In this document: one piece after another, positions 1 through 6,797 of the stretch | How positions within the stretch are numbered: position 1 is the first letter of the stretch | Layout: each line of letters starts with the position of its first letter | Source of the DNA: Acidobacteriota bacterium | GTDB lineage: Bacteria > Acidobacteriota > Terriglobia > Bryobacterales > Bryobacteraceae | Direction: 5' to 3' | Length of the DNA: 9,043 nucleotides | Assembly: GCA_016871135.1 (NCBI GenBank) | Contig: VFZQ01000169.1 | Span: 1 to 9,043 of the forward strand | The notes under the pieces: generated by a model | What the model was told of the DNA's origin: nothing | What the model saw: the letters and a program-made list of their open reading frames with translations, nothing else | Databases searched by the model: none | Made by a program: the position numbers and the translations under genes

Positions 1-109
1 CTAAATAGTTGGAGTGTTCAGTAAGAGTTGGATGAGGTAGTTGTTGTCCCAGCCGGCGGTTTTTCGTTTGCAGGCGATGCCGGCTACGTAGGTCTGAGGC
101 GAAACCTCG

Positions 110-3016
110 CTACTTGGTTTGCCCTACGGCTGCTCCAAGCCGAACGGCGATCTCTAGCAGCCCTTTGGGCCATGCGTCGAAATCGATGGCGATGGCATTA
201 TCGATCTTCGGCGGAGCGACCCCCGGGACCAACTTGGCCGAGGGTTGGGCATAGACGAACGGTACCTTGTCTTGCCCGAACGTAGCCGGCAGGCTGCGGG
301 CGTAGAGTTCGAGTTCGGCGGAGTAATCGGCGGGCACGTAACCGAGGTTGGCTGTGCCGGGCACCCAGATCACGCCGGACACGTTCATCGGAGTGAGCGG
401 ACTGACGCACCAGTTGTAGGCCAAGGTCGGGACGGTGTCCGGTTTGACCTCGCCGCCTTGTCCGGGTTCCGGAAACGCCGGAAATTGCAGCGGTGCGTCG
501 GTCAGGTCCGCGCCCTGCTTGGCTCGGTCGGCGATCAGCGCGGCAGCCGACTTCACCGACTGCACATAGTCGGCGGTCGCCTTCCGCGAGACATCGGAGC
601 TCGGGTCCTGAAGTCGCAGCGCATCTAAGCGAACTCGGAACGCGGGGGGTGTCGCGTCCTTGACCCCGGCGTAGGAGGTCCACGACAGCGGCGAAGCCAT
701 CTGGGCGCCCTGTCCCGATGACATGGTGACAAAGCCTTGAGGGATGCCGGGCCGGTTGAGGGCTTTGGCGAACTCATAGGCGAACATGGAGACGCAGTCG
801 TCGTCGGCCTTGAAATCCGCCGTCTGCCAGAAGGTTCGGTACTTGCCGCCACCGACCTCGAAGCCGCGCTTCTTCGGAACGGGGTTCGTGCTGGCTGCGG
901 TCCTACGCCGGAACTCGCGCACCAGCGGCATGGCCTCGGGTGCGACGGCCTGCTTGTTACGTCGGTCAAAGGCCGGTTCGGAAGTCAGGAGCGCGCCGCC
1001 GGTCACGAACCACACATCACCAACGAGGATGTTCTGCACGGTCCGGCTGTGACCGTGGCTCGACTTCACGGACAGTGTGATTGGCTGAGTCGAAGCCGTC
1101 AGAGCTGGGAATGATACCGACCATTGTTGCCGGTCGTTGGCGACGGCGGACTGAGTCACACCACCGAGCGTCACGGTCACCGCGACACCTTGATTGGCAT
1201 GTCCCCAAACGGGAATCGGGCGACCGCGCTGGATGATCGCGCCGTCGCGATAATACTCCGCAACTTGCAGGATCGGATAATCCGGATCGGTATAGGGCGC
1301 ATATCGCGCTTTGAGCGCGGCGACTTTTTCGAGATCGTCCTCTTCAAAGATCAGCTTGCCGTTGACCGCCGCGAACGGCGTCGCGGGCAAGCCGGCTTTG
1401 TTGTAGAGGTTCGCGTTTTGCGGCGCCTCGCTGTAGGCATATTGCACACCGACGGGCTCAGGCACGTCCTTAGACGTGACGACGACGGTGTCCCCAACAA
1501 TCACGGCCTCGGCGGCATGCCACTTCCGATCTTTGCTACACAGTCGGAAGTGATTGAGCTTCTCAGTCGGAGTGGGCCGGGCCGGTTCGACATACTTACC
1601 GGGGTCCTGTTGAAAATCCTTTTCGAGTCCCTTGCTACCGACCATCAGGCCGCCGAAGAGAGTTTCCTTTTCGAACGAGACGACCGCCTTATTGCCTTCA
1701 ATGGTATAGGACTCATAAATGGGACCGGTATATGCGACATCGCGCTGATACTCGCGCGCCAGCGCCCAACGCGCCAATCGCATACCCGGATGCAGCTTAT
1801 TCTGATAATGGATATTTCCCGAAGCCGCCGGGTTGAGATCCGTTTGAACGACCATGCCGACGTGATCGCGATTCTTCATAAAGAAGAGATGCTGCACCTG
1901 CCGGATATCAGCGAATCCGACATCGGTCGAATCTGCGGCCCCATAATTCTGCATTTGAGTAAAATAGAACGGCATATCCGTTTGGCCCCACGCTTCGCGC
2001 CAACCTCGGACGAGCGCCTCCATCCGCGCCGCGTAAAGACGACCGTCGCCCGAATTCGATTCGCCCTGACACCAGAGCGAACCGCGAATGGCATACGGTA
2101 CGACCGGTGCAATCTTGCCGTTGAAGAACTGCGACGGTCCGCGCCACTCGCCCGCGATACCGGGCAGATTCGGCCTCTTCAGCGGTCGCTCGACGGGGAA
2201 ACCTTGCTTCGCCGATTCCGTCTGCCACGCGGCCAAGTCCCGGTAGTATTTCTCGAACACGGCGCGACCTTGCTCCGTGCTGACATCGCCGTCATGAATC
2301 AAGTCGGCATCCACCTTGAGTCCCGCGTGAGCCTCGATCGCCCGGCGTTCGGTGAACGCTTCGATGCGCGTGTTGCTGTGCGAGGTCAGCAAGATGCCGA
2401 CGGGCACCTTCAACTCTTTGTGAAGTTCATAAGCAAAGGCCAACGCCAAGGCCGAGAAGTCGCCGGCCGCGCGGCTCGTTTTCCAGCCCTTTTCCGAGGT
2501 CACTTGTTTCTGCAGATAGAGCGCCGAAACGGTGTCGGTCCTGAATTCCCTGACCGGAACCTCGTTCTTGGTACGAGCGATTTCCTGCGCCAATCCGGAG
2601 CACATCGACTTACTCGCAAACCATTCCATGTTGGATTGGCCACAAGCATGCCACACCTCGCCCACGAGAATGTTTTTCACAGCAAGTGGCTTCCCTTCAC
2701 CGTCGCTGACAAGCATCTCCGCAGGCTCGGCGCTGGCCTTGAGCGGCTTGAGCTTCAGCAGCCACTTGCCATCCGCGCCAACCTTCGTGCGTTCCTTCTG
2801 CCCGCCGAATTCCACCGTGATCGTGATACCCGGCTTGCTCCAGCCCCAAACTGGCAGCGGCATGTCTCGCTGCAAGACCGCGTTGTCGCGAAATGGCGCG
2901 GCGAGTTCGATACCCAACGCAGGCTTGGTCGCGGATTGCTCCGCAGCGAGTGCGAGTCCGGTTACGGCAACGAGGGTGAGGAAGCAAACCGTTCGAATTG
3001 GGATCGTTGTCTTCAT
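110..3016 (-). CDS. Secreted sialate O-acetylesterase-like protein with a duplicated, catalytically degenerate second half
   Basis: This 968-residue protein begins with a signal peptide (basic start, hydrophobic residues 8-24, likely cleavage near A24/A25), so it probably acts outside the cytoplasm. Residues 38-118 form the N-terminal beta-sandwich typical of sialate O-acetylesterases (AVLQR, PVWGW, GKW). An SGNH/SASA esterase domain follows, with GQSN (nucleophile S128), WCQGESN (315-321) and a His block NIHYQNK (H403). Residues 420-575 are the usual C-terminal beta region. From about residue 583 the architecture restarts: AIIQRGRPIPVWG, then ILVGDVW, then a second SGNH-like fold to the end. 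There S128 aligns with A675, WCQGESN with WVPGTAN (884-890) and H403 with W949, so the second half is probably a pseudo-esterase. Family members are usually about half this length. Expected substrates are O-acetyl esters on sugars; the true substrate is unknown. The start is the ATG just before the signal peptide; only a weak AGG lies upstream. The gene starts 63 nt after the upstream FGE-like gene, with a hairpin between them. Confidence 0.9.
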   Translation of the reverse strand: MKTTIPIRTVCFLTLVAVTGLALAAEQSATKPALGIELAAPFRDNAVLQRDMPLPVWGWSKPGITITVEFGGQKERTKVGADGKWLLKLKPLKASAEPAEMLVSDGEGKPLAVKNILVGEVWHACGQSNMEWFASKSMCSGLAQEIARTKNEVPVREFRTDTVSALYLQKQVTSEKGWKTSRAAGDFSALALAFAYELHKELKVPVGILLTSHSNTRIEAFTERRAIEAHAGLKVDADLIHDGDVSTEQGRAVFEKYYRDLAAWQTESAKQGFPVERPLKRPNLPGIAGEWRGPSQFFNGKIAPVVPYAIRGSLWCQGESNSGDGRLYAARMEALVRGWREAWGQTDMPFYFTQMQNYGAADSTDVGFADIRQVQHLFFMKNRDHVGMVVQTDLNPAASGNIHYQNKLHPGMRLARWALAREYQRDVAYTGPIYESYTIEGNKAVVSFEKETLFGGLMVGSKGLEKDFQQDPGKYVEPARPTPTEKLNHFRLCSKDRKWHAAEAVIVGDTVVVTSKDVPEPVGVQYAYSEAPQNANLYNKAGLPATPFAAVNGKLIFEEDDLEKVAALKARYAPYTDPDYPILQVAEYYRDGAIIQRGRPIPVWGHANQGVAVTVTLGGVTQSAVANDRQQWSVSFPALTASTQPITLSVKSSHGHSRTVQNILVGDVWFVTGGALLTSEPAFDRRNKQAVAPEAMPLVREFRRRTAASTNPVPKKRGFEVGGGKYRTFWQTADFKADDDCVSMFAYEFAKALNRPGIPQGFVTMSSGQGAQMASPLSWTSYAGVKDATPPAFRVRLDALRLQDPSSDVSRKATADYVQSVKSAAALIADRAKQGADLTDAPLQFPAFPEPGQGGEVKPDTVPTLAYNWCVSPLTPMNVSGVIWVPGTANLGYVPADYSAELELYARSLPATFGQDKVPFVYAQPSAKLVPGVAPPKIDNAIAIDFDAWPKGLLEIAVRLGAAVGQTK

Positions 3017-3042
3017 TGTTGTTGCCTGTCGATATTTTGATC

Positions 3043-3074
3043 TTGGACTGCGGCAGCAGGCTGCCGCAGTCCAA
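3043..3074. repeat. REP-like perfect hairpin between two co-directional genes
   Basis: A 14-bp perfect inverted repeat (arm TTGGACTGCGGCAG) encloses a 4-nt CAGG loop. It begins 5 nt past the stop codon of the FGE-like gene and ends 26 nt before the ATG of the esterase gene. No T-run follows the stem on either strand, so it is not a standard intrinsic terminator. From memory, hairpins of this kind recur in planctomycete and verrucomicrobial intergenic DNA, which would make it a REP-type element; I cannot count copies here. It could reduce read-through or protect the 3' end of the upstream mRNA. Confidence 0.75.
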
Positions 3075-3079
3075 ACAAA

Positions 3080-5584
3080 TCACTTCGTCGGCTTCAGCGT
3101 GACTTCCTTGATGGCCAGTCCGTATTGAGGCGGGCTGTCGCGCCAGAATCGCAACGTGTTTTCGCCTTGCTTGAGTTGGACTGTGACCGGCTTGGAGTCC
3201 TGCCACGTTCCGACGGTGTAGGGCATCTCGAGGACGGTCTCGGTCGAGGCGTTGTTCACGGCGAGGTTGATTCGCTGGTCGTAGTTCGCTGTGACGACTT
3301 TCAGGGCTAATGAATACTCGGCAGATCGCGGGACGTTGACTTTGTATTCGACGTGCGACTTCGCCCCTTGCCTCGGGCCCGTGGGATCTTCTTTTGGACT
3401 CTGCGAGTAGTAGCTCCGCAGGTACGTGTCCGAGATGCGCTCGCAGACGTTGCCGTAGATGTCATAGAGGCCAAACGGATTCGGCTTCTTCTGACCCACG
3501 GGGTGCGACTTCGTGCCTGAGTTGTCTTTGAACCACGCGTACTCGCCGAGCTGCGTTGCGTCGTCGCCGAAGAAGTATTTCGTGCTGCGGCCGGCGCGGC
3601 TGGCGTATTCCCATTCGGCTTCGGTCGGCAGTCGCACGTCTTGGCCGGTCAATTCGGTGACTTTGCCACAGAAGGTCAACGCATCCGCCGCGCCCACATT
3701 GCTCACCGGGCAGTCCGGGCCTTTCGTGGACTTGCTCGGGTTCGAACCCATCATCGCTTCGTATTGCGCCTGCGTCACTTCGTACTTGCCCAAGTAAAAA
3801 CCCTTCGTGAGCGTGACTTCGTGATGAGGTTGCTCGACGCATTCGAAGCGGCCGTCGGTTTTGCTTTCGCCGCCCATCATAAAGGTGCCGGGCTTGATGT
3901 AGACCATCTCCATCGTCACACCGTCCGCCAGCTTCAGCGTCCGCTCGCGCGGTGCCTCGCCGCCGGTATGCGTCATTGCGGCTCGCAGTCCCCAGTCCTC
4001 GTATTGGCCATAGCCGGCGCTCAGGAGTCGTTTGCCCGACGTGCATTTGTCAGCATCGAACTTGAAGGTGCCGCCGCGCAGCATCGTCAGGCCCTCGGGG
4101 AAGAAGCGGGGGAGGAAGACCTGCAGACCTCCCCCAAAGCTCTTCATGGCGATGACGTCCTGAGTGTTTCCCGACGGCTTGCTGTAAGCCGCGGCTGGAA
4201 TCGAAATCACACCGTCCTTGCTGACGGTGATTTTCTTGTCTTCCGGCGTGACCGGCGACTCGATGACTTTCTGGGCAATCGTCGGTTCGTTGGCCTCGCC
4301 GAGGTCTGTGCCGAGCGCCTCGAGCGTCACGGCTTTTGACTCCGCGATGATGGCTCGCTGAGTGCGCAGCGCGACTCCGTTCCAATACTCGTGCTTGCCG
4401 TCGAGTTCCCCGTAGGTTCGTTTCTCACCCAGCACGTCGCCGACCCACTGAGCCCGCTTGACCTTCATGAAGGCCGCCTTGTTAGCGCGCGCCTGAGTTG
4501 TCGCGAGGAAATCGAGATCCTTGTTGTAGCGCGTCGCCGTCGTGCCACAGCCCCAGCCTCCGCCGAGATTCACGACCCAACCCTCCGGCGTCCAATGCGC
4601 CAGTGCCGCGTGACCCGTCGAAGGCCGAGCGGTCGTCGAGATACCAAACGCTCGCAGAATGAAGCGTCCGAAGAAGGCTCGCCGACCGCAGATGCCGCCG
4701 TTCATGAGGATGTTCTGATTGCTCTGCAAATTCGGCCGGTCGAACTTCACGTCGCCCGACCCGTATTTGACGTCCGATCCAACGATACTCACATAGCGCC
4801 AGCCGTAGTTCGAGTTGTAGATATGGTCCGGCCGGTAGTTGCGGAGCATCTCGCGCCCCCAGACCAGCGTTTCATCCGGCTCGTTGCCATTGACCACCAT
4901 GCGAAGTTCGAAAGTGCTCTGCCGCTCGAACGCCGGATCGAGTTCACGGGCCAGATACGCCTTCTCGAATTGCAGATAGCGCTTCACCGGATCGACGAAC
5001 GGCGGCGCGTCGGCCTGATCCTTGGGATTCTCCTGTGCGATCGGCACCGCATGTTCCAGGCTGGTCGCAAGAGCCAGTCGTTGAAGCACCCCCGTGGCCG
5101 CCTTCTGGCTGGCCTTCTGAATGTCGGCATAGATCTTCATTGCCGGGCCGTACTGAGCCGGACCGAATCCGCGCCCCTCCTTGGGAGCACTGGCACCGTC
5201 AGCCACCAACATCTGGTGCATAAGGTCCGCATCCGCCAACAACTTCTCAATGAGCACCGCCTGCTCGGTTCCCTGCTGAGCGAACTCGGCGAGACCGCGG
5301 GGCGTGGCTTCAAACAGGACGACGAACTTCATCAACTTGGCATCCAGCGCGTCGCTGGCCAAGAATTTGTTAAGCGTGTCATCCGTCGCTTCGTCCTTCG
5401 GCAGAATCTTGGCGGCGAGTTCGGTACGGAGTTGATCGAGCTGAGCGACATATTGCCCCTCAAGTTTCTTACCAACCTCGGTAAGCGGCACCGGGGACAC
5501 CGCCTGTTGTCCCCAAACGCTTGAGGTTCCAATCGCCAGGGCGATTAGTGCCGCAAAGATGACGGTCATCGAATTCGTTCGCAT
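3080..5584 (-). CDS. Secreted chimeric protein: transglutaminase-like core, partial FGE/SUMF1 domain, CBM6-like C-terminus
   Basis: This 834-residue protein has a signal peptide (hydrophobic residues 7-20, likely cut after VWG at 25). A helical region follows to about 285. A transglutaminase-like core then shows GGICGRRAFF (C299), TGHAALAHW (H325) and GWVVN (N339), matching the Cys-His-Asp/Asn order and spacing of that superfamily. Residues 555-737 are an FGE-sulfatase domain: MVYIKPGTFMMGG, YEVTQAQYEAMMG, RLPTEAEWEYASRAG, NPFGLYDIYGNV and DPTGP. The domain stops there. The usual C-terminal part (RGGSW, then R..GFR), which carries the FGE active-site cysteines, is absent, and GNVWEW reads GNVCER. 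Residues 740-833 resemble the later strands of a CBM6/CBM35 module (VEYKVNVPRSAEYSLAL, GENTLRFWR). A structural or binding role outside the cytoplasm is more likely than formylglycine formation. Start: M1 precedes a basic n-region; M6 is a possible alternative. No strong ribosome site is visible. Confidence 0.88.
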   Translation of the reverse strand: MRTNSMTVIFAALIALAIGTSSVWGQQAVSPVPLTEVGKKLEGQYVAQLDQLRTELAAKILPKDEATDDTLNKFLASDALDAKLMKFVVLFEATPRGLAEFAQQGTEQAVLIEKLLADADLMHQMLVADGASAPKEGRGFGPAQYGPAMKIYADIQKASQKAATGVLQRLALATSLEHAVPIAQENPKDQADAPPFVDPVKRYLQFEKAYLARELDPAFERQSTFELRMVVNGNEPDETLVWGREMLRNYRPDHIYNSNYGWRYVSIVGSDVKYGSGDVKFDRPNLQSNQNILMNGGICGRRAFFGRFILRAFGISTTARPSTGHAALAHWTPEGWVVNLGGGWGCGTTATRYNKDLDFLATTQARANKAAFMKVKRAQWVGDVLGEKRTYGELDGKHEYWNGVALRTQRAIIAESKAVTLEALGTDLGEANEPTIAQKVIESPVTPEDKKITVSKDGVISIPAAAYSKPSGNTQDVIAMKSFGGGLQVFLPRFFPEGLTMLRGGTFKFDADKCTSGKRLLSAGYGQYEDWGLRAAMTHTGGEAPRERTLKLADGVTMEMVYIKPGTFMMGGESKTDGRFECVEQPHHEVTLTKGFYLGKYEVTQAQYEAMMGSNPSKSTKGPDCPVSNVGAADALTFCGKVTELTGQDVRLPTEAEWEYASRAGRSTKYFFGDDATQLGEYAWFKDNSGTKSHPVGQKKPNPFGLYDIYGNVCERISDTYLRSYYSQSPKEDPTGPRQGAKSHVEYKVNVPRSAEYSLALKVVTANYDQRINLAVNNASTETVLEMPYTVGTWQDSKPVTVQLKQGENTLRFWRDSPPQYGLAIKEVTLKPTK

Positions 5585-6059
5585 GGCTTCGTGTTTCTTT
5601 CTCTTGTCAGGAGCCTAGTTGATGAAAACGCTCAGTCGTGGGCGTCGGGGAGCCAAGCGTGAATTCGCTCCTCGCTCGCGCTTTTTGACGTTGCGCAGTT
5701 TGCTTGACGACAACGTGTTCACGCCGAAGGCGTCAAACAGCACAGCCCGGGGTCGCGACGAAGTCGCGCACCCCGGGAATGCGATCGCATGACGATCGAA
5801 CGCTGAAAGCGTTCTACAAAAGCAGGCATTCGCGAGCGTCTCACGAGCTTGTTGAACGCCGTTGGCGTTCGTCTTCTCGCTGCGAGATCCCGGGGTGCGC
5901 TCGCATTGCTCGCGACCCCGGGCTGTGTTGTTTGACGCCTTCGGCGTGAAAAACGTCATGTGAAGCTGCCTCATAAATTCCAGTGTGAATCGCATTTACT
6001 GCGTCAAATTGCGCAACTTCAAAACTCACCCTTCGGGTTAGTACTGAAACGACCTCGCA
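5585..6059. other. 475-nt non-coding, hairpin-rich intergenic block
   Basis: No convincing gene is present between the metallopeptidase stop codon and the start of the FGE-like gene. The open frames here translate to low-complexity Arg/Ser-rich peptides shaped by the inverted repeats. The centre (5718-5950) is a composite inverted repeat, listed separately. The right flank holds a short ACCC-TTC-GGGT hairpin at 6028-6038 and the palindrome TTGCGCAA near 6009-6016. A related GTTGCGCAGTTTG lies in the left flank near 5692-5704. A promoter or 5' leader for the FGE-like gene should lie in the part near 5585, but I could not identify -35/-10 boxes. Confidence 0.7.
5718..5950. repeat. Large imperfect inverted repeat built from nested triloop hairpins
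   Basis: Left arm 5718-5778 and right arm 5888-5950 are inverted copies. The outer 41 nt (5718-5758 against 5910-5950) pair at 40 of 41 positions, and the innermost 10 nt pair perfectly. Each arm also folds on itself. Perfect small hairpins lie in series: ACGCC-GAA-GGCGT (5721-5733), CGCGAC-GAA-GTCGCG (5754-5768) inside a CCCGGGG/CCCCGGG clamp (5746-5777), GATCG-CATGA-CGATC (5783-5797), GAACGCT-GAA-AGCGTTC (5798-5814), GAACGCC-GTT-GGCGTTC (5854-5870), TCTCG-CTG-CGAGA (5875-5887), CCCGGGGT/ACCCCGGG (5889-5922) and ACGCC-TTC-GGCGT (5935-5947). The spacer is 109 nt. It has no transposase, so it is either a non-autonomous repeat (REP, BIME or MITE-like) or a structured leader or terminator. The sequence shows the structure; the function is inferred. 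Confidence 0.85.
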
Positions 6060-6788
6060 CTACTTTGATCGTGATGGAGCAAACCCCGGCAGCGGTCCCC
6101 AGATGTCGGCCAGCAGCGCGAAGATCTCCGGTTCGGCCTGCTTCAACTCACCCGCGACAAACGGGTAGAAATCGTTCGAGCCGAAATAGCACTCGGTCAT
6201 CTCCGCAAAGAACTCCATTTGGTCGGTAACACCGTAATGCTCGCGCATCTTGCCGGACGTTGTGAGCACGGATTTGTATTTGCCACCGGCTCGAAACCTC
6301 TTCCAAGCGTCCTTCACGCGAGGTTCGTCGAAGTCGAGCACCTGGTCGTGAAAGCCGTGGGCGAGTTCATGCAGCACGACCCACGGTTGGCTGTGGATCC
6401 CCTCGGGTTCGAGGAAATCTTCCATCGCCGGAATGTGGACGCACTTTGCGAGTCGCTCGCTGTAACCGTGCTCCTTCAACCAGCCGGCGTCGGGGTGATA
6501 CTGCATCACATTCAGATCGCCATGAGTGAGGTCGAGTTGGATCGTGATGGTGCGGAGCTTGGCGAGCGACTTCTCCGGCACAACCACCGTGATGGCGACG
6601 AGCCGGGCCTCTAACAGTTTCAACGCCCGGGCTCCAACCGCCGCGTGTTCGCCTTTCAACAGTCGATCGTCCACGCGAACGGTCCAGCCTTCGATGCTGC
6701 GATTGGTATGAGCCGTGGGCAGCGGCCTTTTCTCCGCTGCGACGACGGCCACGGGCAGCAGAGCGAGGAGTAGCAGGATGTATTTCAT
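6060..6788 (-). CDS. Small secreted zinc metallopeptidase-like protein (lethal-factor-type HELAH fold)
   Basis: This 242-residue protein has a signal peptide (MKYILLLLALLPVAVVAA, cut after about residue 18). The zinc motif HELAH (H140, E141, H144) follows a hydrophobic WVVL strand. Forty-one residues after the second His comes Y185, and E192 lies in MEFFAE. The Tyr-to-Glu spacing of seven equals Y728 to E735 of anthrax lethal factor, whose ligands are H686, H690 and E735. This points to the ATLF-like gluzincin group rather than a thermolysin- or metzincin-type enzyme. Nothing resembling the toxin's receptor-binding or translocation domains is present, so this is probably a stand-alone exported peptidase of unknown substrate. 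The gene starts 9 nt after the stop codon of the upstream oxidoreductase and is probably translated in coupling with it. The TAG stop is followed by the hairpin-rich block. Confidence 0.85.
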   Translation of the reverse strand: MKYILLLLALLPVAVVAAEKRPLPTAHTNRSIEGWTVRVDDRLLKGEHAAVGARALKLLEARLVAITVVVPEKSLAKLRTITIQLDLTHGDLNVMQYHPDAGWLKEHGYSERLAKCVHIPAMEDFLEPEGIHSQPWVVLHELAHGFHDQVLDFDEPRVKDAWKRFRAGGKYKSVLTTSGKMREHYGVTDQMEFFAEMTECYFGSNDFYPFVAGELKQAEPEIFALLADIWGPLPGFAPSRSK

Positions 6789-6797
6789 CGGTTGAGA

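Noticed and set aside
1124..3040. A 638-codon open frame on the plus strand, antisense to the large esterase gene
   Set aside because: It has no domain motif, is rich in Arg, Leu, His and Ile as expected for an antisense shadow of a high-GC gene, and runs opposite to a gene with clear signal peptide and catalytic motifs.
3043..3074. Standard Rho-independent terminator
   Set aside because: The stem is suitable but neither strand has a T-run after it, so it is listed as a REP-like hairpin only.
4391..5524. A 377-codon open frame on the plus strand, antisense to the FGE-like gene
   Set aside because: Same reasons: Arg/Leu/His-rich shadow with no recognisable domain, lying entirely within a convincing coding region.
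5718..5950. CRISPR array
   Set aside because: No evenly spaced identical direct repeats with unique spacers; the repeats are inverted and of differing sequence, and no cas genes are present.
5615..6029. Small open frames on both strands across the hairpin block
   Set aside because: Their sequence follows the inverted repeats, none has a domain, and the frames conflict with each other; repeat-derived.
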